Shown: one piece after another, positions 15,593 through 26,200 of the stretch | Numbering within the stretch: position 1 is the stretch's first letter | Layout of the letters: each line of letters begins with the position of its first letter | DNA from: CAYNRE01 sp964399535 | Lineage (GTDB): Bacteria; Planctomycetota; Planctomycetia; Pirellulales; CAYNRE01 | Length of the DNA: 64,000 nt | Direction of reading: 5' to 3' | Assembly (NCBI GenBank): GCA_964399535.1 | Contig: CAYNRE010000017.1 | Coordinates: 15,989 to 79,988 of the forward strand | Program-made: the position numbers and the translations under genes | Notes under the pieces: generated by a model | Database searches by the model: none | What the model saw: only the letters and a program-made list of their open reading frames with translations | Told to the model about the DNA's origin: nothing

Positions 15593-17062
15593 CTACGCCA
15601 GCAACGGCCGAATCACATGGCCATGCACATTGGTCAAACGGCGGCGAATGCCGTTGTGATAGAACGTGAGCCGCTCGTGGTCGATGCCCAGCAGGTGCAG
15701 CACCGTGGCGTGAAAATCGTACCAAGAGGTCACCTGCTCGACGGCGCGGTAGCCGAACTCATCGGTGGCTCCATAGACCATGCCCGGCCGCAACCCGGCT
15801 CCCGCCAACCAAACTGAAAAACCGTACTGGTTGTGGTCGCGCCCCTGGCCCACCACGTCGGCCGCCGACTGGGTGAAGGGGGTTCGGCCAAACTCGGTGG
15901 TGAATAGCACCAGCGTGTCGTCGAGCAGTCCCCGCTGGCGAAGGTCGGTCAGCAATCCGGCCACGGGGCGGTCGATCCGCGGGGCTTCGCGCCCGTGGTT
16001 CTCCAGCATGTTTTCGTGCCCGTCCCAGTTAATACGGGGCGAACCGAAGGAGCCGCCGGAGAAAAGCTGCACGAAGCGCACGCCACGCTCCAGCAGGCGC
16101 CGCGCTAAGAGGCAGCTGCGACCGAAATCGGCCGATTCGGTTCGGTCGAGCCCATACAGAACCTGCGTGGCCGAGGTTTCCTGGTCCAGGTCGGCCACCT
16201 CCGGTACGGCCAGTTGCATGCGGGCGGCCAGTTCGTAGCTGCGAATCCGGGCCGTCAGAGCGTCTTCGCCGGCGCGCTGGGCCAGGTGCTGGGCGTTCAA
16301 TTCGGCCAAAAAGTCGCGGGTAGCCGCTTCGCTCGCCGCCCCAAGGGGTTGGGCGGGCTCCAGGTCGTCGATCGGCGACCCTTTGCTGCGCAGCGGCACT
16401 CCCTGGTGCCGGGCCGGCAAAAAACCGTTCGACCAATTGATGGTTCCTCCGGCCGGATAGCCGCGGACATCGGGAATGACGACAAAGGCGGGTAAATCGT
16501 CGGTTTCGCTCCCCAGCCCGTAGGAAAGCCAAGCCCCCAGCGTAGGAAAACCGTTTAGCCGAAAGCCGGTGTTCTCTTGAAACGTGGCCGGCGTATGGTT
16601 CGAGGTTTCGGCCACCATCGAGCGGATCACCGTCAGTTCATCGGCCCGCTCGGCCAGGCAGGGGAACAGATCGGAAACCCACAGCCCGCTCTGGCCCCGT
16701 TGCCGAAAGGCCCAATCGGCCCGCCGCAACAAACCCACCTGGCCGAAAAACACATCGGGCTTCTCATCGCTCGGGAGCGGCTTTCCATGCAGTTTGTCCA
16801 GCATGGGTTTGTAATCGAACGAGTCGAGGTGGCTGAGCGCGCCGCAGAGACAGATCTGCACCACGCGCCGCGCCCGGGACGGATGATGGGGAGGGGGGTC
16901 ACTGGCCTCGCCCGGCGTGGGGCCGGCCTCGACCAACCCGTCGCGAGCGAGCAAAAGCGCCGCGGCCACGCCGCCCAATCCGCTCGCGGTCCACGAGAAG
17001 AACTCGCGACGACCGAGCCGTTGAACCGTTTCCGGGCTGAAGTGGTTAAGCGACAAAGGCAT
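15593..17062 (-). CDS. DUF1501 family protein (Tat-exported), second copy
   Basis: 489 residues. The N-terminus has a clear twin-arginine signal, QRLGRREFFSWTASGLGG (RR at 18-19). DUF1501 blocks follow: VVQICLCGALSHLDSFDYKP, SMVAETSNHTPATFQENTG, FLPARHQGVPL, RFVQLFSGGSFGSPRINWDG, FTTEFGRTPFTQ, GRDHNQYGFSVW and YDFHATVLHLLGIDHERL. Compared with the first copy it differs in the region before the Asn-Trp-Asp-Gly-His block, so the two are diverged paralogues, not a recent duplication. The preceding cytochrome gene ends 5 bases upstream, so translation is probably coupled. Expected in the periplasm; the reaction of the family is unknown. Confidence 0.9.
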   Translation of the reverse strand: MPLSLNHFSPETVQRLGRREFFSWTASGLGGVAAALLLARDGLVEAGPTPGEASDPPPHHPSRARRVVQICLCGALSHLDSFDYKPMLDKLHGKPLPSDEKPDVFFGQVGLLRRADWAFRQRGQSGLWVSDLFPCLAERADELTVIRSMVAETSNHTPATFQENTGFRLNGFPTLGAWLSYGLGSETDDLPAFVVIPDVRGYPAGGTINWSNGFLPARHQGVPLRSKGSPIDDLEPAQPLGAASEAATRDFLAELNAQHLAQRAGEDALTARIRSYELAARMQLAVPEVADLDQETSATQVLYGLDRTESADFGRSCLLARRLLERGVRFVQLFSGGSFGSPRINWDGHENMLENHGREAPRIDRPVAGLLTDLRQRGLLDDTLVLFTTEFGRTPFTQSAADVVGQGRDHNQYGFSVWLAGAGLRPGMVYGATDEFGYRAVEQVTSWYDFHATVLHLLGIDHERLTFYHNGIRRRLTNVHGHVIRPLLA

Positions 17063-17067
17063 GGTAG

Positions 17068-20000
17068 TTAATCGACGTAAAGAAATTCGTTGCTGTTCAA
17101 GAGGGCCCGGGCCAGGGCCGGCAAACCGTGTTGGCGCACCAGCGCTGTCGCGCTGGCCAGCTCCCGCGAACTAGCTTCCCGACCATAGACCAAGACAAAC
17201 GCCCGCTCGATCCGAGGGCTGCCCGGGGGAGCCTCGCGCTCGAGCCGTTCGGCCAGGGCGGCACACATGCGCAGCACGAAGGAATGATTCAGCAGGGCCA
17301 GCGCCTGAAGCGGGGTCGTGGTCACGGCTCGCCGCGGCGAGGGTACCGACGGGTCGGGGCAGTCGAGCGTGTCGAGCAGCCCTCCCCGCCCCCCTCGGGT
17401 CCAGGTGCGGTAAACGGTTCGCCGCTCAAACTGCGGCCCTACCGGATCGGCCGGCAAATACGACCAGGTGCCCGAGCGGTTGATCTCCTGAAAATCGCGA
17501 AACCCTGGGCCACCGGCCTGCGGGTTGAGCCGCCCGGCGGCGGCCAGCATGGCGTCGCGCACGGCCTCGGCCTCGAGCCGGCGGGGAGAGTAGCGCCAAA
17601 TCAGACGATTGTCACGGTCGATGGCCAGCGCCTCGGGGCGCGCCAGCGACGCCTGGCGATACGTGTGGCTCAGCAAGATCAGACGGTGAATGTGGCTGAG
17701 CCGATAATCGTGCTCGACAAGCTCGGCCGCCAGCCAGTCGAGCAACTCGGGATGCGAAGGCCGACCGCCGTTGAAGCCGAAGTCGTTCGGGGTCTCGACC
17801 AAACCGGTGCCGAAGTGGTGATGCCAGAGCCGATTGACGATGACTCGGGCGAAGAGCGGGTTCTCGCGCGAGGTGATCCATTCGGCCAGGGCCCGGCGGG
17901 CCGATTCTTGAGGAGCATCGGTCGGCAGGCCGAAATCGGCCGAAGGGCCAGACACGGCACGAATGCCCGCGGGTGCAATTTCGTCGGCGGCCAAACGCGG
18001 GTCGCCCCGCCGCAAGAGACGCGTGGGCTGCGACGGACGAGCGACACAGACGTAGGCCATCTGCCGCTCGGCGCTGCCCAGTTGCTGATCGACCCGTTTG
18101 ACCGCGGCGATCAGCTCGGCCCGTTGCCAGGCAGTTTCGCGATCCAGCGCGGCCACCACGGCCGCCTCGGGCAGGTAATCGACCAGGGCCGCCACTTGCC
18201 CTGCGGAAAGTGCCTGGCCGTAAACGGCGGCTCGACGCAACCCGCCCGTCAGCAGCTTGCCCGGCGCGGCAGGCGAATGCCTTAGGCCCAAGATCATTTG
18301 GCTTGTGCCGGCCCGAAAGGTTACGGGCCGCGTGGCCGAGGCCACATAGGGCTGGCCATAGTGGGCCCCATTGCGGTAGGCGGTGATGCTGCCGTCGGCG
18401 GCGTAGACCAACGTGATGGCGACGGCATCGTCGGGGCCGGCGGTTTCCTCGGGCCCCTGGAACGATTGGGTTCGTCGGAAGAACTCGCTGCCGGCCATCC
18501 AGCGGCGCGGCTGCATTTCGCCGAAAACGATGGCGTCGAACTCGGCCCCGTCGAGCGTCTGAACGCCCAGCGCGGCGCCCCCCTGCTGATCGAGCCCGGC
18601 GAGCATCACTTCCGCGTGCAGCGTTTTTTCGGTCAGGTCGCGCTCCAACGGGACCGAGACGGCGTAGCCCGTACTCCCGTCGAGTTCCAGTCCGCGCGCC
18701 GAGAGCGAAGCACTGCCCACGAGGGTCAGTTCGCGCGCCGAGGGTGAGCCTCCGAGCGCGTCGCTAAAGTCCCACTGGGCCAAGGGCGGGGGTGGGGACT
18801 CGGTTAGTCCTCCGGCGTCGGCACGCAACCGTGCCCGCACCGGTTCGTCGATGGCCTCGATGGCGGCCAGCAATCCGGCGCGCTCAGCTTTCCACGAGGC
18901 CACCTGTGACCGCCGCTGCTCGGTGGTGCCGCGTGGCGGCAACTCTTTCTCTCCCTGACGCACCCCGGACAACCCCGCCGATAGTGCGTAGTATTCCGCC
19001 TGGGTGATGGGGTCGAACTTATGGTCGTGGCAGCGGGCACATTGGGCCGTGAGCCCCAGGAAGGTCTGTGAGACGGTCGAAACCAGATCCTCCAGCTCGT
19101 CTTGCCGCACCACCGCTTTCATGGCGGCGCTTTGCTGGTTTTGCCCCGGCGTATCGTAGGGGCCCGCAACCAGAAAGCCCGTGGCGATCCAAGCCTCGGG
19201 GTCGTCGGGCGCTAGCACGTCGCCGGCGATCTGCAACCGGGCAAACCAGTCGTAGGGCATGTCGCGCTGAAATGCGGCGATGACCCAGTCGCGGTAGGGC
19301 CAGGCGTGGCGGCGGGGTTCGTCGTATTCAAACCCATGACTCTCGCCGAAGCGGGCTACGTCGAGCCAGTGCCGGGCCCAGCGCTCGCCGTAGCCGGGCG
19401 AGTCGAGCAGACGATCGACCAGCCGCGCGTAGGCGCCGGCCGATTCGTCAGCCAGGAATTCTGACATCGCTTCCGGCGTGGGGGGCAGCCCGGTCAGGTC
19501 GAAGTTTAGTCGGCGAAACAGCACCCGGCGCTCGGCCTGCGGCGAAGGAGTCAGTCCGGCTTCGGCCAGACGGGCACCTACGAACCGGTCGATCGCCCCC
19601 TGACTCGTCCAGCCTTGTGGTAACTCCGGCGGCGCCGGGCGGTGAATGGGCTGAAGCGACCACCAGTCGTAGCCGGCTCGGCGTTCACTGGAGTAGCGAA
19701 ACCGATCGATCGGTTCGCTGCCCCAAGGGCAGCCATCGGCAATCCACTGCCTCAGAAGTTCCCGCTCCGCTTCAGGCACGGTGACTTCGGGGGGCATTTC
19801 GCCCGAGGAAACGCGCTGCCAGAGCAGGCTCTCATCGGGGCTGCTGGGCCTGACCGCGGGGCCGCTTTCACCACCGGCCAAGGCGCTTGCCCGCCGAGAG
19901 AGGTCGAGCCCCGCTTCGGCGTCGGCTCCTTGGTGGCAATCCAGGCAATAGCGTGCGAGCAACGGGGCGATCTGGCGGTCGAATCGCTCGGTTGACCAGG

Positions 20001-20124
20001 CTGAACCTGATTCCGGTTCATGAGCAGCCCCGGAGCCGGGCGAGGCGAGAGCCAACAGCAGGGCCGCGACGGCCCAGCCCGGCCTTACCTTGCGGGAACG
20101 CGCGGCACCGCGGCATTCGATCAC
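17068..20124 (-). CDS. Planctomycete cytochrome c protein with DUF1549, LamG-like insert and DUF1553
   Basis: 1018 residues with a signal peptide (WAVAALLLALASPGSGAA). The first heme motif CLDCHQG (C60-H64) with SGEMPPEVTVPEAE belongs to the PSC1 module; DUF1549 follows (WTSQGAIDRFVGARL, YGERWARHWLDVARFGESHG) and includes a second heme motif CARCHDHKFDPITQ (C362-H366). Residues about 440-640 are a concanavalin/LamG-like jelly-roll insert (ELDGSTGYAVSVPLERDLTE, AYRNGAHYGQPY, LTGGLRRAAVYGQALSAGQV). DUF1553 closes it (SRENPLFARVIVNRLWHHHFG, NGGRPSHPELLDWLA, RLEAEAVRDAMLAAAG, LNSNEFLYVD). It has the same architecture as the gene at 10764-13625 except that a different sugar-binding-like domain occupies the middle. 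Likely periplasmic, multi-heme; substrate unknown. It is the first gene of an operon with the DUF1501 gene 5 bases on. Confidence 0.9.
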   Translation of the reverse strand: MIECRGAARSRKVRPGWAVAALLLALASPGSGAAHEPESGSAWSTERFDRQIAPLLARYCLDCHQGADAEAGLDLSRRASALAGGESGPAVRPSSPDESLLWQRVSSGEMPPEVTVPEAERELLRQWIADGCPWGSEPIDRFRYSSERRAGYDWWSLQPIHRPAPPELPQGWTSQGAIDRFVGARLAEAGLTPSPQAERRVLFRRLNFDLTGLPPTPEAMSEFLADESAGAYARLVDRLLDSPGYGERWARHWLDVARFGESHGFEYDEPRRHAWPYRDWVIAAFQRDMPYDWFARLQIAGDVLAPDDPEAWIATGFLVAGPYDTPGQNQQSAAMKAVVRQDELEDLVSTVSQTFLGLTAQCARCHDHKFDPITQAEYYALSAGLSGVRQGEKELPPRGTTEQRRSQVASWKAERAGLLAAIEAIDEPVRARLRADAGGLTESPPPPLAQWDFSDALGGSPSARELTLVGSASLSARGLELDGSTGYAVSVPLERDLTEKTLHAEVMLAGLDQQGGAALGVQTLDGAEFDAIVFGEMQPRRWMAGSEFFRRTQSFQGPEETAGPDDAVAITLVYAADGSITAYRNGAHYGQPYVASATRPVTFRAGTSQMILGLRHSPAAPGKLLTGGLRRAAVYGQALSAGQVAALVDYLPEAAVVAALDRETAWQRAELIAAVKRVDQQLGSAERQMAYVCVARPSQPTRLLRRGDPRLAADEIAPAGIRAVSGPSADFGLPTDAPQESARRALAEWITSRENPLFARVIVNRLWHHHFGTGLVETPNDFGFNGGRPSHPELLDWLAAELVEHDYRLSHIHRLILLSHTYRQASLARPEALAIDRDNRLIWRYSPRRLEAEAVRDAMLAAAGRLNPQAGGPGFRDFQEINRSGTWSYLPADPVGPQFERRTVYRTWTRGGRGGLLDTLDCPDPSVPSPRRAVTTTPLQALALLNHSFVLRMCAALAERLEREAPPGSPRIERAFVLVYGREASSRELASATALVRQHGLPALARALLNSNEFLYVD

Positions 20125-20513
20125 GCCAAGGGCCTCCCAATTCCGAAACCAATTCGTCCGCTAGAGGGTGCTTGCTCAACGGCGCGAGCCCCTGAGCAGG
20201 CCCCCTCGGGCCATCCGAGCCATCGCCCCCCGAGGGGGCGCCGAAGGCTGCCGCAGGGTTTTACTGTAAAGTACGGTTCGGCAAGATGCCAACGCACGGG
20301 TCCTGGTTGCCCGCTGGGCCGCCCGAAAAGTGAGTTGAACGGTTAGCCGTCCGGGCGGATTGCGCCCGGCGTCTCGATTCGCACTCCGACTGGCGGGCCG
20401 GGGAAGGGCCAACGATAATCGAGGTTTGCCTAACTGAGGGCAGGCAAGGGGAACCGCTGGGCCGGGTGCGGACTGGCGCAAGCCGGCGTTCGTGGGACTC
20501 GACTGGGATACAC
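20125..20513. promoter_or_regulatory. Divergent intergenic region (cytochrome operon / radical SAM gene)
   Basis: 389 bases between oppositely oriented genes. A palindrome CGCCCCC-CGA-GGGGGCG lies at 20224-20240. The rest has no coding signal. The radical SAM frame is open back to a GTG at 20466, so its exact start is uncertain. Confidence 0.35.
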
Positions 20514-22505
20514 ATGTCAGCCGCTTACCGGGAACCATTGGCTTCGTCTCCGCGCGACGGCGCGGCGGAAGCACCGTCGGCGCTCACCCGCGGGTTCGTT
20601 CGCCACCCGGCGGTGCCCGCCCAGTTGCGGGAAACGCTCGAGCAGTCGGCCGCGGTCGAAGCGGCTTGGCGCCGGCAGTCGAGCGCGCAAAGTGGCCTGC
20701 TGGGCAGCGATTGGTTCCTCGCCGACCAGCACGATCGAATCCTCGAGTCGCAGGCGTCTCCAACTGGAATCTTGGCCCAGGTGGGCCCTCTGACCGGCGG
20801 CTGCACCAATGACGAGCTGTTCGCAAGATTGCTCGAGCGAATCGGCCCCGATGTGGCCGTGTTGACGGAGGAGAGCGCCACTAGCCATCTCGCGCGGCAG
20901 GTGGCGTTTCGTGACCCGGCCGGCCGGGTTACTTATCTCGCGGCGTTAACGCTGCCCAGGTACGACGATCGTGGCGAATTGAGCGGCTCACGCACCCTCA
21001 TCGCCGTGCAATCGCTGCCCGCAGGGTTCCGCTGGCCCGAGCCCGAGGCACGTTCCGCTCCCCAGTCGAGCAGCGCCCCGTCAGGCGACTGCGCGTCCGA
21101 CCAGGAGCAGGCTAGCGCCGCGGCAACTTCGAACCCCGCGGGCTTGGCCCAGGCGGAGCCCGCGTCCTCTTCCGGCGCTGAAGCTCTCCATGGCGAGCCC
21201 CCCGGCCAGCCGGCGCCTCCCGCGACGCTCTGCGCGGTTCCCTGGCTGAACCTGAGCCTGGATGTCGACGGAACGGTCCGGCCCTGCTGCATGTTTGCTC
21301 ACCTCTATGGCGAAGAAGGCGCCGCCTACGGCAATTTGAAAACGCACTCGCTGCCCGAGCTGTGGAATTCGCCGGGCATGGTGGCGCTGCGGCAACAGTT
21401 TCGGGCGGGAGAGAAGCCTGCGCCCTGCCGGCGCTGCTGGGACGAGGAATCGGCCGGCATTCGCAGTTTTCGGCAAACCTTTGAGCCGCACCGGGTGCGC
21501 GGCGTTCAGCTCGACTTCGACAATTTCACCCCCGCCCACCCGATCACGCTCGATTTGAAACTGAGCAACCGCTGTAATTTGAAATGCCGGATCTGCAGCC
21601 CGCTGGCCTCGACGCTGTTCCTGGCCGAATCGCTTCGCCACCGCGACGGCGAACCCGAGTTCCTCGAATACCTGACCCGCGAGCAAGACTACCTGCAATC
21701 GAACAAAATCACCCGGCAGGAACACAACCTGGCCGAATTCCGCCGCTGGCTGCCCCACTTGCAGCACATTGAGCTGTTCGGCGGGGAGACGACCATCTCG
21801 GACGAGGTTGAGGAGTTGGAGCGGCTCATGGTCGACGGTGGCTACGCCGGCAATATCAGCCTGCTGTTCAACACCAACATTACCGTATTCAGCCCACCGG
21901 CGATCGAACGCTGGCGGCGCTTTCGCCGGGTCGACATCTGCCTGAGCCTGGACGACATCGAGCAGCGACTCGAGTTCCAACGGCATCCGGCTCGATGGGA
22001 AAAGGTGCGCGCCAACGTGGCCAAGTATGCCGAACTGGCCGAACCGAACATTCGCGTGACGCTGTTTTGTTCGGTCAGTTCGTACAACGTGTACTACCTG
22101 CCCGAAATCGCCCGCTGGGCCATGCAACACTGCCCGACCCTCGAGCTGGCACTGAACTATGTGCACTACGATCCGCCGTTTTGCGTGAAGCACATGCCGC
22201 CGGGGTTGAAGCAGACCGTACGGGCCCGGCTGCTGGCGGTAGCCGCCGAGCTCGAGAACTGGCCGGAACCCTCGCCCGGCAACCGGATCGAACAGGCCCA
22301 GGCCGACCGTGCCCGCGAGGCCAGCGAGCGGCTGCGCGACGCGGCCGGTTTCATCGCCAGCGGCGAGGCCGACCCGGCCCAGTGGCAAATCTTCTTGCGG
22401 CGTACCGCCGAGCTCGACCGGCTGCGCGGAGAATCGTTCGCCGAGGTGTTTCCCGAACTGCACCAATTGATTCAGGCCGAAGCGGCGCAAGCCGCCGCAG
22501 GATAA
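20514..22505 (+). CDS. Radical SAM protein with N-terminal twitch (SPASM-like) domain and extra PAS-like domain
   Basis: 663 residues from the ATG at 20514 (an in-frame GTG at 20466 is possible). Residues about 60-190 look like a PAS-type sensor fold (SDWFLADQHDRILESQ, then LLERIGPDVAVLTEES and FRDPAGRVTYLAALTLPRYD); this is inferred from pattern only. A linker of about 45 residues is Ala/Ser/Glu rich. Residues about 238-310 are a twitch/SPASM-like Fe-S domain: C240 in LCAVPWLNLSLDVDG, C258-C259 in RPCCMF, and a CRRCWDE pair. The radical SAM core follows: SNRCNLKCRICSP (C354, C358, C361, CxxxCxxC for the SAM-bound 4Fe-4S cluster), FGGETTISDEVEEL as the GGE motif. The order twitch-then-core matches the N-twitch radical SAM family. 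The substrate is unknown and no peptide precursor is evident nearby. Probably cytoplasmic. Confidence 0.8.
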   Translation: MSAAYREPLASSPRDGAAEAPSALTRGFVRHPAVPAQLRETLEQSAAVEAAWRRQSSAQSGLLGSDWFLADQHDRILESQASPTGILAQVGPLTGGCTNDELFARLLERIGPDVAVLTEESATSHLARQVAFRDPAGRVTYLAALTLPRYDDRGELSGSRTLIAVQSLPAGFRWPEPEARSAPQSSSAPSGDCASDQEQASAAATSNPAGLAQAEPASSSGAEALHGEPPGQPAPPATLCAVPWLNLSLDVDGTVRPCCMFAHLYGEEGAAYGNLKTHSLPELWNSPGMVALRQQFRAGEKPAPCRRCWDEESAGIRSFRQTFEPHRVRGVQLDFDNFTPAHPITLDLKLSNRCNLKCRICSPLASTLFLAESLRHRDGEPEFLEYLTREQDYLQSNKITRQEHNLAEFRRWLPHLQHIELFGGETTISDEVEELERLMVDGGYAGNISLLFNTNITVFSPPAIERWRRFRRVDICLSLDDIEQRLEFQRHPARWEKVRANVAKYAELAEPNIRVTLFCSVSSYNVYYLPEIARWAMQHCPTLELALNYVHYDPPFCVKHMPPGLKQTVRARLLAVAAELENWPEPSPGNRIEQAQADRAREASERLRDAAGFIASGEADPAQWQIFLRRTAELDRLRGESFAEVFPELHQLIQAEAAQAAAG

Positions 22506-22643
22506 CGCACGCAGCGCGAGGGTGCGCCGGCGGCGCGGGGCCCCTCGTTACCGCCGCCAGACCGCGCAGCCCATGCGGCCGGCACCCGTAACTCGCGCGA
22601 AGCAACCCTGGCCCGGATCGTTTCTTCCAGCGATTGGCGCGTG

Positions 22644-23147
22644 ATGTCGGGACGAATAGCTCGAACCCACGACGAATACCTGGCCCAGGTCACCCCCGCC
22701 CAGCGCAAAGTGCTCCTAAGGCTGCGTGCGACAGTTCATCGAGTCGTCCCCGAGGCGACCGAATGTATTAGCTACCAGGTACCTTCATTTCGCCTGGGCC
22801 GGGTGCTCGTTGGTTACGGCGCCCGCGATGGGAAGTGTGCACTCTATTTGCTCAGCTCCCAAATCGCGTCCCGATTTCACGACGAACTGAAGTCGTTCGA
22901 GATTGGCCGCGGTTCGATTCATTTCACCCCCGCTCACCCCCTGCCCGACGGCTTACTGGAAAGGCTGATTCGAGCCCGCGTCGAAGAGCTGAGGAAGTTG
23001 CCTCCCTCGGGCGTTCTCCGCCGAACGAATCGGCGCGCCAAGATCACCGGTTCGCGTTCCGTATCGTGCCAGGGGGCCCGCAAGGCTGCGCCGAGAACCA
23101 GAAGCCGGCCCACCAAGGACGAATCCGGGGATTCGGACAACTCATGA
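22644..23147 (+). CDS. DUF1801 (YdhG-like) family protein
   Basis: 167 residues from the ATG at 22644 (a GTG directly in front is also possible). The first 115 residues fit DUF1801: DEYLAQVTPAQRKVLLRLRATVH, EATECISYQVPSFRLG, LVGYGARDGKCALYLLS, HDELKSFEIGRGSIHFTPAHPLP and LLERLIRARVEELRK. The family includes proteins called iron chaperones or frataxin-like by similarity; the role is not established. The last 45 residues are basic and polar without fold. It lies 138 bases after the radical SAM gene on the same strand, so read-through is possible, but no functional link is evident. Cytoplasmic. Confidence 0.75.
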   Translation: MSGRIARTHDEYLAQVTPAQRKVLLRLRATVHRVVPEATECISYQVPSFRLGRVLVGYGARDGKCALYLLSSQIASRFHDELKSFEIGRGSIHFTPAHPLPDGLLERLIRARVEELRKLPPSGVLRRTNRRAKITGSRSVSCQGARKAAPRTRSRPTKDESGDSDNS

Positions 23148-23231
23148 CCTGGGCCAGCAAGTGCCGGGCCGCGATGGCCAGGGCCGGAGCATCGGCGCGC
23201 CCACAGCGCCAGCAAGGTAGTGTTAACCCGA

Positions 23232-26200
23232 CTATTCGTCGCTGTTTCGTTTAGGCGGTGTCGCTGTTCGCTTGGCGCGTAGCAACCGAGCCAGGTAGTC
23301 GTCCGGCGGGGCATCAGCGGCGGGTTTCGACGACGCAGCGCCTGTCTCAAGGGTTGCAACGGGCGCGCCCGCAAGACCTGGTGCGTGTTCATCGCCGCCA
23401 GGGTGCCCGTCGATCGCGCTCGTTGCGGCCGCTTTTGGGTTCGGTTGCAGCGGTGCCTGTGGGTCGAAGCTAGCGGCGGAACCTGCCCGGGCCTGGCCGT
23501 CGCGTACGGCCGCCTTGCGCTGTTTGAGCCGGTTCAAACGCTGGTCGACGGCCTGCGTGGCCGCTGTGTCCATGCGCATGCGCCCTAGGTGTCGGATCCA
23601 TTCGCCGCTCAATCCGGTCCAATCCACACGGCGGTTGAAAACATCGCCCAGGCAGACGCAGCAGGCCCAAAACAAGAGCCAGTGCCAAGCTGCTTGCCGG
23701 CTGCCGCTAGGGGGCAGATCGTGGCGAAAGGGGTCTTCCAGCGGAAGGGGCGCAAACTTCTCGCGCGATCGGGCCAACACATCGGTCGGTAGCTGAATTA
23801 CCCGCCCCGGTTCTCCGCCAGAGGCCGGCACCAGGGCGGCTAACTGTTCGAGCAAGGCGACGCTTCCCGGTTGGCGGCGAAACTCGTCATTCAGCCCCAC
23901 GGTTACGCCGCAGCGCAGCAGCGGGCCCTTGGTGCCCGTGACGACCGATGCGAAATACGCTCCCCGTTGGGGAGCGGCAAATTCGGCCACGTAGCGGCCG
24001 GGGGCTTCCTGCTGAAACTCGGCGTCGATCGCCTCGAGGCCGGGCGCAACCACGCTGGCCCGCGGTTCAAGCAGGTTCAGATATCCGTGCTGGGGGTCGA
24101 GGGCGGTCAGCACGAGCCGAACTCGCGCCCCTTCGACATCGGTGGTGAGCAAGAACCGTCGGTCGTGGTCTTGCGATCGGGCCACCCAGCGCACCATTTG
24201 CACGAGCAGCTTGTCTCGCCCCTCCCACGATTGCCAGGCGCCGGTCCAGCGCTGCCCCAGGTCCGAGGTCCAAACCAAACTGCGCCCCAAACCGAACTGC
24301 CAGCTTGCCAGCAGGGGGTTGGTGCGCCCCGAGGGTTTGGGCAGGGTCAGAGCCAGCTCGACCAGCGGGCTCTCTTTGAGCGTGGTGAGCACGAAACCCG
24401 TTAGCGCGGGAAGCCCCCTTTCCAGGCCGTGCAGCACTTCATGGTCAGAGACCAGCGTGGGGTTGAAGCCAAGTTCCTCCTCGTAAATGAGCGGGCGAGT
24501 GACTCGGCGCGCCTCACGCATGAATATTCGTGGAATGGCTCGCGGCGAAACGGCCCGATAGAACTTGCCTCCACCGCGGCGGGCAATATCGCCCAGCAGG
24601 CGCACGTCGGCGTCGGGCCCCAGTCCTACCGTGGTAACGGTGATGCCGCTGCGGGCCATGGCCGTGGCCATTTGGGTATAATTGCCGTCGGCGGTTTGGC
24701 CGTCGGTGAGAATGATCATGTGCTTGGCGGCCGCTTCCACACTGCGCAGGGCCTGCATCCCGTCGCTCATGGCCGGGGCCAGGTTCGTGCCCCCCGAGGC
24801 GGCCAACCGCTCGATGCGTAGCAGAACCGATTCTCGGTTGTGTACCTTTGCCATCCGCACGACGGGTTGAGCGGCACTGTCGAAGGCGGTCACCCCCAGG
24901 TAATCGCGTCGGCTCAGCACTTTGACCGCCTCGACCGCGGCGGCGCGACACATGTTCATCTTCTCGCCTGCCATCGAGCTCGATTTGTCGATCACCAGCA
25001 TCAGCGCGCCCGAGGGAATCACACGTTCGCTCTGCACCTGAAAATCGACCGGCATGGCCTCTTCCAACGGCGTTTCGTCCCAGCCGCCGGCCCCAAAGCT
25101 GTTGGGCCCGCCCAGCAACATCAGGCCACACCCCAGCCGGCTGGTGTTTTCGACCAGCATCTTTACTTGGTCGTCGCTGATCAGCGTCACATCGTCGGCC
25201 CCGCGATCGCCTGTGCGGGGCACATCGGCCAAAACGACCGCGTCGTAGGGCTGCAGCTCGGCCAAGCTGGTAAACAGCTGGTCGGTTCGCCGGATGTCGA
25301 CCTGAAACCGCTCTTGCCGCAGTACTTCGGCCAGCGGACCAAAATCGGCCTGGCGATCGGGCTCCATCACCAGCAATACCCGCGCCGGGCCGCTAACCTG
25401 GGCAAATGCCGTGGCGGTGTTGTTCTGGGCCGTGGCGTCGCCCGACAACGGCTCGGGAACGAACCGCGCCCGGTAGGTATAGAAACCGGCCGCTTCGAGC
25501 CGCTCGGGCAGAGTGAAAACCTGAGCGCCTGGGCGAACTTCAATCGGCTGATCGGCCAGCGTGGTTGGCTCGCCATCGGCCAACCGCTCGACCAGCAGCC
25601 GGCCGCGAACCGGCCCGGCGGTTTTCAAAGTTTGTTCGAGCACCACGCGCACGTCGAAGGGAGCCGACGCCCTGGGGGCCGCCGGCGCTAGAACGTGTTC
25701 AACTACCACGTCGGCGGTGCTACCCCGGGCCAGGGGAACTACGTCGATGCTGCCCCCTTCCGCAGAGAATCGCCGGGCCTCGGCCAAAGCATCGCCCTGA
25801 GTTTCGTGCCCGTCTGAGAGAACCACGATGCGCTTGGCGGCGTCGGCAGGAAAAATCGCTCGCGCCAGCCGCAAGGCAGCGGCCAAGTCGGTTTGCTCGG
25901 GAGCGATCTTCGACTCGAAAGCTGCGGGCAGATCGACTTCGCCCTCCCAGGGAGGCAACTCGACCGCGGCTTCGGACCCGAAGGTAATGACCCCAACGAT
26001 ATCTCCCCGGGCGGTCCTGCGCTGCCGGTGAATCGACCGGTCCAGGTACTGCATCACGGCCGGCAACCGGTCGGTGGGAATACTTAAAGACCGATCGACC
26101 GCGAATACCACCGCCAAGCGGTCGGTGCGGCGTACCAGGTTTACCTCGGCCAGGGCCATTACCACGGCCACCAGCACCGCCCACCGCAGCCAGATCGCCA

